NCBI GenBank assembly: GCA_013360405.1
Contig: JABWBR010000009.1
Span: 1 to 64,000, forward strand
Length of the DNA stretch: 64,000 nt
Reading direction: 5' to 3'
From: Saprospiraceae bacterium
GTDB lineage: Bacteria > Bacteroidota > Bacteroidia > Chitinophagales > Saprospiraceae
This document shows, piece after piece, positions 8,697 to 20,300 of this stretch. Below the pieces are notes generated by a model that did no database searches, was not told the origin of the DNA, and was given only the letters and a program-made list of their open reading frames with translations. The first letter of the stretch is position 1; each line of letters starts with the position of its first letter. The position numbers and the translations under genes were made by a program.

Positions 8697-11600
8697 CTAC
8701 GGCGTCACCACCGTAAACACATACGACTTTCGCTGCCTGGGTGTTTGCAACACAAACAAGTGAATGCCGGGTTGCAGGTTTAGGAAATATTCCTCCAGAT
8801 AACTGCTCTGGCCGCTTTTTACGCGGCGGTCTTTCAGCAGGCCGTTTACGTCGTACACGCTCATTACCGCATCCATTGGACCCGATAGTTGTACCTCAGC
8901 CCGGAATAATCCGGCATTGGGATTAGGCGATAACATAAAGGACAGGATATCGGGCTGTTGCGGATTAATCGACGGTATAGTCGTACTATCGGCGTGAACG
9001 GTAATGATCTTGGTCAGCCAGTCTTCACAACCGTTAGAAATGCCCTGCATAGTGAGGCTGATCTCGCCTATTTGCGTAAAGCGGAAGAAATATTGGTACT
9101 GATCTTTGCTGATAAACTCCACGGCGTTATTGTCGAAATACCAGTTGACTTCATCGGGAATGGGCCAGGATGCTTCTACTACCCTTACTTCTTCGTTGAG
9201 TATTACATCAGTAGCGACCACGAAGAACGCATTAAAGGGGGTAGGCGCGGTCTGGATCGTGATCGTATCGCGTGCCGTACAACCTGCCGGGTTGGTTACT
9301 TCCAGATAGTAGATATCGGCATTTTCGAGGAATATTGACGGGTCGTTGCTGGTAAATCCGGCAAAGCTGGTCCAGTTGACGCTGTAGTTGAGGTCTGAAA
9401 AATCAACGAACATCACTTCTCCAAAACACAGGCTGGTATCCGACGGGCCGAGATCGATTTCGAAGGGTTGGCCCTCCAGCATTACAAACGAAGCGCTTTG
9501 GGAACATCCCTGTGCATCGGTGGCTGTCACAGCGTATATGCCGGGCGCCAGTCCGCTGAGTGTATTTGTCGATTGGCCGTTTTCCCAGAGGTAAACAAAG
9601 CCGCCGGCGCCGCCCTGTGCGGATACGGCGATCTGGCCGTTGGTGGCGCCGTCGCAGGAAGGCTGTCCCAGGTTGCTGTTGATGATGATCTGCTGGGCGG
9701 CGGTCGTCACGGTGAGGTCGTAAACCAGCGAACATCCGTTGGCGTCGGATACGGTGACCGAATAGTCGCCGATGCCGAGGTTAAGGGCGGTTTGAGTAGT
9801 TTGGTTGTTATCGTCGTTCCAGGCGTAATTATAAGGCCCTGCGCCTCCCTGAACGGTAATTGAGGCGCTGCCATCGGCGCCGTTATAACAAAGCGGTTGG
9901 GTAATTGTGGTACCCAAAACCGTCAGCGCTACGGCGTCGGTGAGCGTAATGGTTTGAGAAACCTGGCAGCCGTTGTCGTCGGTGACCGTAATCGAATAAT
10001 CACCTGCACCGAGGTTCTGGATTTGCGGCGTAATATCTCCGGAGCTCCACTCGAAATAGAGCGTACCGGTTCCGCCGTTTGCTGATACAGTGATCTGGCC
10101 GTTGGTTTGGCCGGTACAAGCCGGCGCCGTTTGGTCTTCTACGATGAGCGCAAGTTGGGGCGTTTGTGGGATATCGACCTGTGCCGTGGCCTGGCACCCA
10201 TTGGCGTCCGAGACCGTTACGCTGTATAAACCGGCGGATAGGTTGGCAGCCTGGGCGCTGGTTTGGGCCATCAGGTCGTTCCACTGGTAGGCGTAGGCGC
10301 CTGTTCCACCGGATGCCGTCACGGCGGCATCGGCATTGCTTTCGCCAAAGCAAACCGGCGAGGAGAAACCGGATATCGAAGCCATCATTTCGGGCGTTTC
10401 GGGAATATCGACGTCGAGCGATGTCGTACAGCCGTTGGCGTCGGTGGCGGTCACCGAATAGTTACCTGCCTGGAGGTTGAAGGCCAGCGGGGTAGTTTGG
10501 GCGTTGGCGTCGTTCCATAAGTAGTTGACAGGCGCCGTACCGCCAACGGCCATCACCTGTGCAGAGCCGTTGCTTTCGCCGTTGCAAAGCGGCGAGGCGG
10601 CCGATTGCAGGTTGACCTGTAGCTGGGGCGTTTCGGGAATAGTAACACTGACCGTAGTAGAACAGCCATCGTCAATGTTTGTCACCGTTACCATGTAACT
10701 GCCGGCGGCAAGATTGGCGGCCGTAGCCGTGGTCTGTCCGCTGGGGTCGTCCCACTGGTAGGCGTAAGTGCCTGTCGGATTCTGAACGGTAACGGTTGCT
10801 GAGGCGTCGGTCGAGCCGAAACAAGAAGGCGACTCAAAAGCGCCAACGTTGGCGACTAACCCTGCCGGCTGTAAAATCTGTACATCCAGCGAGGCGGAGC
10901 AGCCGTTTTGATCTTCGGCGATCACTTGGTAATTACCGGGTGTTAACCCTGTGGCAGTAGCGGAAGATTGCTGTGCGGGGTCGTTCCAGGAGTAGTTGAT
11001 GGCGCCGGTACCTCCCGTTGCACTAACTGTAGCAGCGCCGGTGAGGTTCACTGCGCAGTCGGGTTGGATGAGGTTGTCGAGATTCAGCGAGGGGAAAGGC
11101 GCTCCTTCCACGATAACATCTCCGGAAATTGAGCAGCCGTTGGCATCGGTGGCGGTGACCAGATAAATGCCGGGCAGCAGGTTTGACAATGTAGCCACCT
11201 GTTGGCCCGTCGCCCACTCGTAGGTAAATCCGCCGCTACCACCGCCTGCTGTTGCTGTGGCTGAGCCATTGAGTTCATTCAGGCAGGACGGCGTAGCCTG
11301 GAGGTCGAGCGAAAGGGCGGGTGCGCCTGCAATCGTAAATTGTCGAACCGTAGCGCAGCCGCCGGTATTGCTTACGGTGACCTGATAATTTCCGGGGGCT
11401 AGGCCGGAAGCCATAGAACCGCTGGGGTTGCCTGGCACGTTCCATTGGTAGGTAAATGGACCTGCGCCGTTTACAGCTACGGAAGCAGCCCCGTCGTTTG
11501 TATCGCTACAAGTGGTAGGCGTGGTGGTCACCGAGGCATCCAGGTCGCCGACGGCGTCTAAGGTAACCTGCAGGTTGTCCGTACAGCCGTTGGCATCGGT

Positions 11601-14600
11601 CACCGTGACGGAATACTTGCCTTCCGTAGCGCTTGACAAGCTGGCCGTGGTTTGGTTTGTATTCCAAAGGTAATTAAACGGGGACACACCGCCGGTGGCT
11701 TGGACAGACTCGCTGCCGTTGGCTGTAGCGCCGCAATCTGGTTGTACCAGGCTACTTAGCGACAACGTCAACTCCGCCGGCTGGCTGATAACCGCGCTTT
11801 CCACCGCGGTACAGCCATTGTCGTCGGTGACTGTTACAGCGTAGTTGCCTGGCGCCAACGCGTTGATCAATGGTGTATTTCCATTATTGCTCCATAGGTA
11901 AGTAAAAGGCCCGGTACCGCCGGAAACTACCGTGACTTCTGCTTGTGCGTCTGTCTGTCCAAAACAGGTGGCATCTGTTTGATTGACAGCAAGTTGCATA
12001 TCGGGCAGATCAAGCACATTTGCGATAAGCACCTTTTCACAACCCGCCGCGTTGGCAATAGTAACCGAATAATTGCCTTGAGCAAGATTATCCGCTATGT
12101 CGTCAGTATCGATGATCAGACCCGGATTGGCGGTGTTTTCCCAGGCATACGTATACGTGCCGGGCAGGGCTACTACCGCAGTGGCCGAACCGGAAGCCTG
12201 TCCGCAGAAGGATTGCGTTGCACTGACCGTGGCATCGGGGGCGCCCGCATCGGAAACCGAAGCGGATGTGCTTGCGCTACAACCGTTGGCATCGGTTACT
12301 GTGACGGAATAGCTGCCGGCGTTCAGGTTTTGGGCAAGCGGCCCGGTAGATACCTGGTTGGTCCAGTTGTAAGTAAATGGTCCCGTACCCTGGGGCGCTA
12401 CTTCGATCAATCCATTTCCGTTGGCGCACAGGGAATTGACCTGTTGCACGGTTTGAATCACAGGCGCCGGTTGGAACACTATATTTTGTGAGATAGATAC
12501 CGGACAGTTATTGGCGTCGGTAGCCGTGACGGAATACGTGCCGGCGCTCAAACCTGTCGCCGTAGGAGCGTTAAGGAATGCATTGTGGCTCCAGGCGTAG
12601 GTAAATGGCGGCGTACCTCCTTGCGGCGATACGGTAATAGCGCCATTAAAGGGGGTACAAACGGCATTTTGTACTGTTGCATTAAGCGCCGTCGGCCCTG
12701 GCAGATCGCCGATCGTAAAGCTTTCGATATCCTGACAACCGAAAAAGTCGGTAATGGTCAAAGTATATGAACCTGGGGCCAGGTTGTTGGCCTGTGGGTT
12801 GTTGGGGCCGCCGCTGCTCCAGGTATACGTAAAGGGCGCTGTACCTCCCGATACAGCCGCTGTGGCGCTACCGTTGCTTTGTCCGCAAGAAGCAGTTTGG
12901 GTATTGACAAATACATTTGGCGGCGGCAATTCGAGTACGGTCGCCGAAACAACAACCGAACAGTTATTATCATCTGTTACCGTACAGAAATACGAACCTT
13001 GCATGAGGTTGCCGGCGATATTGCTGTTCAAGCCGGGGTTGTGGCTCCAGTTGTAAGTAAAAGGAGCTGCACCGCCATTCAATACGATTTGAATAGCTCC
13101 CGTATTGCCCTGACAATTACTGGGCGTTACGATGGTGCCGGCAGTAGGGGGAGGAATAAGGGTGACGGTAGCCATGACGGTAAATGTGCAGTTATTGGCA
13201 TCCGTTATCGTTACCGAATAGGAACCTGCATTGAGCCCGGTAGCAATGGGCGAGTTGAGGCCGGGGTTGTGGCTCCAGGTATAATTGTAGGGCGACAAAC
13301 CTCCACTCGGGTTAAGGGTAATGGCGCCATTGCCGTCTTCACACACGGTTTGTTGCACGGAAGCAATGGCGGTAGGCCCGGCAATTTCACCCACTGTCAC
13401 AGGTAATGTGGCGGTACAATTATTTTCGTCGGTAACCGAGACGGTATAGCTGCCGGCGGAAAGGCCAGTAGCTGTGGCGTTATTCAGCCCGGCATTATGG
13501 CTCCAACTGTAAGTAAACGGCTGAGTGCCGCCTTGTGCTGCAACGGTAGTCGTGCCGTTCATTTGGTCGCAGGTTTCGCTGACCGTGCTGACCAGGCTGA
13601 GGCTAACGGTAGGAATAGTGGATATAGTTCCTGAAGCATTAGCTGTACAGCCTCTGCTGTCGGTAATTACAACCGTATTCAGGCCAGCCGGGGCATTGTT
13701 AAGTGTGGCGTTGGCCAGCGACGAGTTGCCATTCCATTGATAGGTATAACCGGGGGTACCCCCATCCGGAACAGCCTGAAGTGTACCTGTGTTTTGAGTA
13801 CAACTAGCGTCTTGCACTACCGTTACGCTTGCCGTAAGCAATGGCGGTTGCGTTACGGGGATATCGTTGAGCGCCAGCTCGCAGCCGCCATTGTCGCGGA
13901 TAGTTACATCATAGAGTCCGGCAGCGAGATTGGGAATGGGGTTGTTTGTTGAAAAACTGCCGCTATTTACCGAAAAAGTATAAGGCGAACCTCCGCCCGT
14001 TACAGCGATGGCGATAGAGCCATTGGCGCCGCCGAAGCAACTGGGCTGATTGGCAGTTGCATTGGCAACCAGTACCCGCTGGAATTCGAGAGAAAAGGTG
14101 AAATCTGCATTGCAACCGTTGGCATCGCTAACATTGACGGTGTAATTACCGTCGGCCAGGTTGTCAAACACATTTGATAATTGGTAATTATCGCCATTCA
14201 GCGAGTATTGCAGGGGGAGGCTTCCGCCACCGGCGTTCACCGTCACAGCGCCGTTGAGCACATTCGAACATAGCGGGTCGGTGGTGAGCAGGGTAACAAA
14301 AATGGGCAGAGGTTCTTGCACAACCGCCGTTTTGGTAGTGTTGCAACCCTGCGCGTCTGTTACCGTAATAGTGTAAGCGCCGGCGCCGAGCCCAGTACGG
14401 CCGGCTACCTGGTTTTCGCCCAAGCCCGTTGTTGTGGTATTATCCCACCATTCGATAGTATATGGCGCTTGTCCCATATTGATCTGCACCTCGATAGCGC
14501 CGTTGGTATCGCCATTGCAACCCGTCACATCTGTTTCTGCTATGGAGGCGTAAATTTGGTTATTCGAAAATACCGTTTGGGTCTGGAAAACGGTACAACC

Positions 14601-15530
14601 CTTGCTATCAGTCAATAAGACCAGGTAAGTTCCTGCAGCGAGGCTACTGTACATGAACGTAGAAGCGCCGGTTTGCGGCATAGCATTATTGAGCGTTACG
14701 GTATAAGGGGGGGTACCTCCAGCAGCCTGTATGGTAATAGAACCATTATTCCCCCCGTCAAAACAGGTGACATTTTGCGAGGTGACGGAAGTAAATACCG
14801 GCGGGTCGACCAAGGGCACCGTCACGGTGGCATTGTCGGTACAACCGCCCGCATCGCGTACGCACAGCGTATAATCGCCGGCAGTCAGGCTGGGAATGGT
14901 AATATTACCGCCGTTGGTTGTCAGGGCGTCTTCAAAACTATCGCTGCAGGCGCTGCTGCGCAATACGTATTCATAAGGCGCCGTACCGCCGCTGATGTTG
15001 ATCTGAATCGAGCCACTGGTACAAGCGGTTTCCGGTTGCAATAAGTTAGCCGCCGCGTTGATTGTGACGGGCGCCGAGCCTATATTAACTGTTTGTGGGC
15101 CCACCGTACAGCCGGTATTGTCGCGCACCCAAACTTGCGTTGTTGCGCCAACCCCCGTAAATACGTTGCCAGACTGAAAATCGAATCCGTCTATGGAATA
15201 GCTATAAGGCGCTGTGCCGCCCGACACGCCGGTCACGGTAATCACGCCATTGTTGCCGTAGCAGTTAAGCAGCGGCCCCGTGCTCGATGCTGTACCTGGG
15301 TTGATGGGCGTATTGGGAAAAATATTTATCGGCACAAAAGTATAAGGATAGTCGCCGAATCCGGCGGGTAAGCCTACTTCGCACAAATAGGTAAACACGC
15401 CGGCGCCATCTGCTATGCGTAAAGCATACCCTCCGTTGTAAAAGTTCGTATTGCCATCCCACACCGAAGGCGCTACCCCGGTAAAAGAATACGTGGTATT
15501 GGTAGTAGGTCCATGAGTAGCAACAAACAT
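8697..15530 (-). CDS. Giant SprB-repeat adhesin with T9SS type A signal (5' end damaged)
   Basis: 2277 aa in the open frame. It consists of more than twenty SprB-type repeats of about 75-80 residues, each with a variant of (S/A)GGTAPYxYxW, then LxAGxYxVTVTDxNGC. A C-terminal domain of about 80 residues (SPNPNAGLFRAEVQLSG ... GIHLFVLQ) is a T9SS type A sorting signal. SprB repeats are known from surface adhesins that drive gliding in Flavobacterium. The ATG at 15530 is unlikely to be the true start: no signal peptide follows, and the frame is open upstream to 15647 with repeat-like sequence (SSGIPPYRVTLYEFGFNEP). A signal peptide exists only in the upstream FN3-like ORF, in another frame. As written, the product could not enter the Sec pathway, so this is either a frameshifted or rearranged gene or a sequence error. 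Confidence 0.85.
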   Translation of the reverse strand: MFVATHGPTTNTTYSFTGVAPSVWDGNTNFYNGGYALRIADGAGVFTYLCEVGLPAGFGDYPYTFVPINIFPNTPINPGTASSTGPLLNCYGNNGVITVTGVSGGTAPYSYSIDGFDFQSGNVFTGVGATTQVWVRDNTGCTVGPQTVNIGSAPVTINAAANLLQPETACTSGSIQINISGGTAPYEYVLRSSACSDSFEDALTTNGGNITIPSLTAGDYTLCVRDAGGCTDNATVTVPLVDPPVFTSVTSQNVTCFDGGNNGSITIQAAGGTPPYTVTLNNAMPQTGASTFMYSSLAAGTYLVLLTDSKGCTVFQTQTVFSNNQIYASIAETDVTGCNGDTNGAIEVQINMGQAPYTIEWWDNTTTTGLGENQVAGRTGLGAGAYTITVTDAQGCNTTKTAVVQEPLPIFVTLLTTDPLCSNVLNGAVTVNAGGGSLPLQYSLNGDNYQLSNVFDNLADGNYTVNVSDANGCNADFTFSLEFQRVLVANATANQPSCFGGANGSIAIAVTGGGSPYTFSVNSGSFSTNNPIPNLAAGLYDVTIRDNGGCELALNDIPVTQPPLLTASVTVVQDASCTQNTGTLQAVPDGGTPGYTYQWNGNSSLANATLNNAPAGLNTVVITDSRGCTANASGTISTIPTVSLSLVSTVSETCDQMNGTTTVAAQGGTQPFTYSWSHNAGLNNATATGLSAGSYTVSVTDENNCTATLPVTVGEIAGPTAIASVQQTVCEDGNGAITLNPSGGLSPYNYTWSHNPGLNSPIATGLNAGSYSVTITDANNCTFTVMATVTLIPPPTAGTIVTPSNCQGNTGAIQIVLNGGAAPFTYNWSHNPGLNSNIAGNLMQGSYFCTVTDDNNCSVVVSATVLELPPPNVFVNTQTASCGQSNGSATAAVSGGTAPFTYTWSSGGPNNPQANNLAPGSYTLTITDFFGCQDIESFTIGDLPGPTALNATVQNAVCTPFNGAITVSPQGGTPPFTYAWSHNAFLNAPTATGLSAGTYSVTATDANNCPVSISQNIVFQPAPVIQTVQQVNSLCANGNGLIEVAPQGTGPFTYNWTNQVSTGPLAQNLNAGSYSVTVTDANGCSASTSASVSDAGAPDATVSATQSFCGQASGSATAVVALPGTYTYAWENTANPGLIIDTDDIADNLAQGNYSVTIANAAGCEKVLIANVLDLPDMQLAVNQTDATCFGQTDAQAEVTVVSGGTGPFTYLWSNNGNTPLINALAPGNYAVTVTDDNGCTAVESAVISQPAELTLSLSSLVQPDCGATANGSESVQATGGVSPFNYLWNTNQTTASLSSATEGKYSVTVTDANGCTDNLQVTLDAVGDLDASVTTTPTTCSDTNDGAASVAVNGAGPFTYQWNVPGNPSGSMASGLAPGNYQVTVSNTGGCATVRQFTIAGAPALSLDLQATPSCLNELNGSATATAGGGSGGFTYEWATGQQVATLSNLLPGIYLVTATDANGCSISGDVIVEGAPFPSLNLDNLIQPDCAVNLTGAATVSATGGTGAINYSWNDPAQQSSATATGLTPGNYQVIAEDQNGCSASLDVQILQPAGLVANVGAFESPSCFGSTDASATVTVQNPTGTYAYQWDDPSGQTTATAANLAAGSYMVTVTNIDDGCSTTVSVTIPETPQLQVNLQSAASPLCNGESNGSAQVMAVGGTAPVNYLWNDANAQTTPLAFNLQAGNYSVTATDANGCTTSLDVDIPETPEMMASISGFSSPVCFGESNADAAVTASGGTGAYAYQWNDLMAQTSAQAANLSAGLYSVTVSDANGCQATAQVDIPQTPQLALIVEDQTAPACTGQTNGQITVSANGGTGTLYFEWSSGDITPQIQNLGAGDYSITVTDDNGCQVSQTITLTDAVALTVLGTTITQPLCYNGADGSASITVQGGAGPYNYAWNDDNNQTTQTALNLGIGDYSVTVSDANGCSLVYDLTVTTAAQQIIINSNLGQPSCDGATNGQIAVSAQGGAGGFVYLWENGQSTNTLSGLAPGIYAVTATDAQGCSQSASFVMLEGQPFEIDLGPSDTSLCFGEVMFVDFSDLNYSVNWTSFAGFTSNDPSIFLENADIYYLEVTNPAGCTARDTITIQTAPTPFNAFFVVATDVILNEEVRVVEASWPIPDEVNWYFDNNAVEFISKDQYQYFFRFTQIGEISLTMQGISNGCEDWLTKIITVHADSTTIPSINPQQPDILSFMLSPNPNAGLFRAEVQLSGPMDAVMSVYDVNGLLKDRRVKSGQSSYLEEYFLNLQPGIHLFVLQTPRQRKSYVFTVVTP

Positions 15531-16231
15531 CGGTTCGTTAAATCCAAATTCGTAAAGCGTAACGCGATAGGGAGGTATGCCGCTCGAAAGTCGATGGGTA
15601 TGGACTGACCCTCGCTGCGCAGGGTATCTATAGGTCGCGTGGGCGGCTCAAAAGGATAAACGCGGTAGAGGTAGGTCTCGTTGGCCCTGATATTGCGGTC
15701 TTCAATAGCCAGTCCCATGGCAATGGCCGTTTCGTACGAGTGGTCGGCGGCAAATAAGCCGAAGGTATAACGGTTGGCCTCCTCGCGGGCTCTGTTGACC
15801 AGTTGCGCGGCTTCGCCGTCGTTTTCTGTGCCGGTGGTCACTTTAAACGACTCGCCCATCAAGGCCTGGGCGGCAATGGCGGCATATTTGTTCCGCTGCA
15901 TGAGCGGTTTCCATTGCGCTTCGGTTTCCCAATGGCGAATGGGCTCAGGTGAGAGCAAAGTAGGTACGGAGCGCTCTTCCCAGGGCAGCAACTGTTTGTC
16001 GCGCATCAGGGTGTAACGCTCCACTATGTAACCGGCGCTGTTGCAATGCCGCCAGGCAATAGGCGAGGTGGGCGCCCACCGCAATTTGATGCTGCTACCC
16101 GTGGGCCGTGCGCTCATCACGAGCGCGTGCGTTTGCTCGTCGGCCGGGGTCAGGCCCTGGGTTTGCGCCCTTGAAAGAAATGGCGGTAGTAAGCCGATAA
16201 GGGGCGCTATGGCAAAAAAACGTGGTGTCAT
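15473..16231 (-). pseudogene. Signal-peptide and FN3-like leader, out of frame with SprB gene
   Basis: The ATG at 16231 gives MTPRFFAIAPLIGLLPPF... with a clear Sec signal ending near RAQTQG. An upstream ATG at 16288 would bury it. Residues about 25-65 resemble a fibronectin type III strand pattern (SSIKLRWAPTSPIAW, AGYIVERYTL), and a helical stretch and a second beta segment (ETYLYRVYPFEPP) follow. After IPIDF (about 15597) the frame runs into sequence that makes sense only in the -1 frame, which is that of the SprB gene. I infer that both once formed one exported protein, or two neighbours fused by a deletion. Secreted Saprospiria proteins with such FN3-like openings are familiar, but the function is unknown. 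Confidence 0.6.
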
Positions 16232-16271
16232 ATTGTGGTATTTTTGGCCCTTTTTTATGTGAAATAAATGG

Positions 16272-17399
16272 CTAGTTGTTGCTGCCATAATTTAAATTGA
16301 TGATGTATTGCGAATTGTGCGTGGTCTATCCCGGCAATACGTATTTCAATACTACCCGGTATGTGCCGAAAGGCGGGTAGATGAAATTGCCCTGCAGGAA
16401 ATTCGTCCACGCCTGCGGCATGTTCGGGTGCGTAGCCGAGTAGTTGGCCACTTTGTTTTTATAATCAAAATGGTCGAAGATCATGTGGTAAGGTATGCGG
16501 TAATTCAGACTCGACAGAGGCTGCGGCACGGTGGCCAGACCCATTTCTACGTCTTGCTAGGTAAGGCGGTGCGGCGTGGCTTCCTGTTGCAGCCACACGG
16601 CTTTGGCCGGTACATTGCCCAGTATGGCCGGATTGCGCCAACTCAGCGTGATGCCCTGCGCCGGAGCCGGAAAATGCTGGTACATGTATGGATAAATGAT
16701 GCTGTTGTACCAACTGGCCTGGGTCACATTCAGGTCGGCTTCGGGCCGGATGATGGGTTTTATCTGGTCATCGCCGTTGAAGTAGCCATCCTGGTCGAAT
16801 ACGTCGAATAATTCGTTGCCGCTCACTGCACAGCCAAAGTCGTCTATGGATAGCCCGGATGTTTGGTTCGGATCGAGTAGTATGGGGTTGAACCAGTTGA
16901 TGTTGGTATTCAATGCGTTCATTTTTTCGACAAACGTGCTGAACATGCTGGTGCGGAAATGGTGCTTGTAGAAGTCTTTGGCTTTGCGACCGCGCTGTAC
17001 GCCCTCTGCAATGCGCTCTTCGAGAATGATGCGGGTATACGAGGTGTCGGCATCGCTGTTTTGCATGTTGGCGAGTTCGGTTTGTACTGCCGTCACGTTG
17101 GCCTCAATGTCTTCATCGGGCAACACCGGCACGTTCATCATGCGCATTTGTATGATCTTGTCGGTAGGCAATTGGCCGGATGGGATAGCGAAATTGACCT
17201 GGCGGGCAGTGGCGTCATAACTCACGTCGCCGGAAGCAAGCACCTGGTTGCCCGGTCCCACAAATTGTATGCGCTGCACCCAGTAGCTGGCTTCGTTGGC
17301 AAAAGACCAGTCGGGATGTCCTTTAAACAGATAGGGTTGCCCCGATTTCATTTTGATATAACCCTGTGCGCTTTCCGAGCGCAGGAAGTTGAACTGGTC
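16272..17399 (-). pseudogene. 5'-truncated secreted protein with internal TAG stops
   Basis: A single frame from about 17399 to the TAG at 16272-16274 encodes about 375 aa, starting mid-protein (DQFNFLRSESAQGYIK). It is interrupted in frame by TAG at 16557-16559 and TAG at 16326-16328. Between and after these the protein sense continues (DVEMGLATVPQPLSSLNYRI; HNSQYIINLNYGSNN). The ATG-initiated open part alone is 16557-17351. There is no signal peptide because the 5' end is replaced by the sensor kinase gene. No domain is recognised; aromatic and Asn-rich strand patterns suit an extracellular protein. It lies directly upstream of the FN3-like leader and probably belonged to the same secreted cluster. 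Confidence 0.6.
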
Positions 17400-20300
17400 G
17401 GGCGAGGGCCAGGCCTATGCCCGTGCCGGCTTCGAAGCTGGGCCCTTCCGATTTGTAAAAGCGGTCAAATACAAAAGGCAGGCTGCCGGGAGAAATGCCT
17501 TTGCCGTTATCGCCGACTTTGATACTGACATAAGGTTGGTCGTCGTTATTCGTCGTTTTTTCTATTTGTATCCAAATACGGCCATTCGCCGGGGTGAATT
17601 TAAAGGCGTTTGATAATAAGTTGAACAGGATTTTTTCCATCTGCTCAGGGTCGAAATCGAATGCACAAGAGGGAACATTTGATTGAAAATCGAGCTGGAT
17701 ATGGCCTTTTTCGGCCAGGGACTGAAAAGCCGACAAAATTTGCCGGGCAAAGTCGACGATATCCTCGTTTCTTTTCTGTATGTCGAGTTTGCCGGCGTCA
17801 AGTTTCGACAGGTCGAGGAGTTGGTCAATTAATTTCTGCAAGCGCTGGGCATTTGACTTCATCAGCGCGTATTCCTGCTGGGCATTTCCATGGTATGTGC
17901 CCGACATAAGCTGCTCCAGCGGCCCGGATATGAGGGTCAACGGGGTGCGAAATTCGTGGGAGATATTTGCAAAAAAATCGGACTTCAGCCTGTCGAGATC
18001 TTTGAGTTGTTCGGCCCGGGAGGCCTGGATTTTTAACTCACTTTTGATGCGCATGCGGTTGCGCTCGTAACGCCGGATCAGTAATATGGCTCCTGCCAAT
18101 AACATCGTATATGCCACCCATGCCAATGTGCTGCGCCACCAGGGCGGCCTTATGACTATGCGCAGACTGGCGACCTGGTCGCCCCAGGGACCGCCCTGGT
18201 AAGATGATCGTATGCGCAGGGTGTAATAACCCGGCGCCAGGTTGGCAAAAGTAAGGCGCCGCCGTTGGCCCAAGTCTATCCAGTTGTCCGACTCGCCCTC
18301 TAACAGGTAGGCGTATTTGTTTTTGGAAATATTTTTATAATTCAGCGCAGCAAACTCTACCGAAAAAATATTTTCAGCATAAGTAAGCGTAATTTGTTCC
18401 AGCAGGCTTATTCCTGGTACGGTTACTGCGCCGGTAAAATCGCCTGATTTTGCGTATTTTTCGAATAAAGTAAACACCACAGGCGAATGGGATAGGGCGG
18501 CGCTTTCTTTGTCGGGATGGATCAGATTCAAGCCGTTGACCCCGCCGAAGTACATTACGCCTTTTGCATTGATAAAGCTGGCGCCGAGGTTGAATTCGTT
18601 GCTTTGCAGACCGTCGCTTTTATCGTATTGACGTACTGCTTTCATCTGGTAGGTATTGCCGGTTTTTTGCAGGGCAAGTACAAAAAGCCCTTTGGTCGTA
18701 CTCGCCCAGAAACGGCCCTGCGGGTCTTCAAGTATATCGTAAACGGTGTTATCGGTCAGCCCTTCATTTTGCCCTATAGGAATGAAATTCGCTTTGCCGG
18801 GGTCGTCTAATCGGGATTGGTTCAAGTTGAGCAGACAGATACCGCCTGCGGTAGCTAACACGAGCAGTTCGGGGTTATTTTTTGGGTATAGGATATCATT
18901 AATCGAATTACTGACCAGGCTCTTGAGTCGCTCCGGGTCATTTTTATAACAAATAAATTGACCGGTGTTTTTATCCAGCAGGTTTAATCCGCCGCTCCTC
19001 GTACCCAGCCACAGGCGGCCGGCGGCGTCTTCTCCGATAGCCAGGATGTCATTGGAGCTCAAGCTACCCTTCTCTGTTTCGTCGTGTTGGTAATTGCGGA
19101 CAGCATAAGTTTCAGGGTCGACATGAAAAAGGCCTTTGCTGAGAGACCCCACCCACAGTTGTCCCGAGCGGTCTTCGTATATGATTTTGACATCCACTTT
19201 GGTCAATTCACCGGCAGGGCCGGGTTTTTCCAGCTCAACAAATTGAAACCGGCTATCACCGGTCTTTCGCACAAACAGGCCGAGGCCTGAAGCGCCTACC
19301 CAAAGATTGCCCTTGCGGTCTTCTAAAATGGTATGTATGTGATAATCGGATAAACTGAAAGGGGGGCCGGGTAATTGGGGAAAAGACTGACTGGTATTTT
19401 TTTGGGGTGATAAATAATGCAAACCGCCATTGACTGTGCTCACCCAGACTCCCTGTCCTGACCTCTCCTCCCCAATAGCGGTTATGTCATTGTTTGCCAG
19501 GCGCCGATAGCCTTTGCCGGCAGTAGACCAGAGCTCAAAAACCTGCTTTTGGGGGTCTATTTTGTTCACGCCTCCCCCCTGCGTGCCTATCCATATGTTG
19601 CCTGTGCGATCGGCCACTATTGAAAACAGCATTTGGGCGCTTACGGCTTGGGGGTTGGCTGGGTCATAGCCAAAAGATTTGAATCGCTTCGTTTGCTTGT
19701 CGAAAAGGCATAGGCCGCTGTCCCAGGTGCCCACCCATAAATAGCGGGGATTGGCGGGGTCGATGCAAATGCCGTGTACACGGTTGCTGGGAACCACAGA
19801 GGGGTTACCGTCTTGTTTTTGATACGAGGTAAAGCGACGCGAAGAGACCTCCAGGCGGTTGAGCCCGCCGTCTACGGTGCCTATCCAAAACAGGTCTTCT
19901 TTCTCCGAGGGGTCTTTATAAATCGAAATCACCCGATCATGGCCCAGGCTATTGGAGTTTTCGGGATTATGGATAAAGCGGTCGAATTTCTCACGCGAGG
20001 GGTCGAGCCGGCAGATTCCTCCGCCAAAAGTGCCGATCCATAGCGCGCCGCTTTTATCTTCGCTGATGGAGGTGACCGTTTTGTGGCTCAGGCTATTGGG
20101 ATCGTCGGGATTGGGTTGGTAATTTGTAATCACACCGTTTGTGGGGTTGAGGGCGTTGAGTCCGCCGTTCCAGGTGCCTATCCAGATGGTTCCTCGGCTG
20201 TCTTCGTGTATGGCGTGTACAAAATTATCGCTCAGGCTGCCGGGCTTATCGGGGATATGGGCGTATCGTTTGAATGTTTCGGTGTGTGGGTCGTAACAAC

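Noticed and set aside
8741-15371. Many plus-strand ORFs of 60-180 codons opposite the SprB gene
   Set aside because: They are shadows of a repetitive GC-rich gene: composition is repetitive, with no start context and no domain. The same applies to ORFs opposite the genes at 30-42 kb and 48.6-63 kb.
15590-15650. Programmed -1 ribosomal frameshift joining the FN3-like leader to SprB
   Set aside because: The frames are in -1 relation, but no slippery X-XXY-YYZ heptamer or downstream stem was found in the overlap, so mutation or error is simpler.
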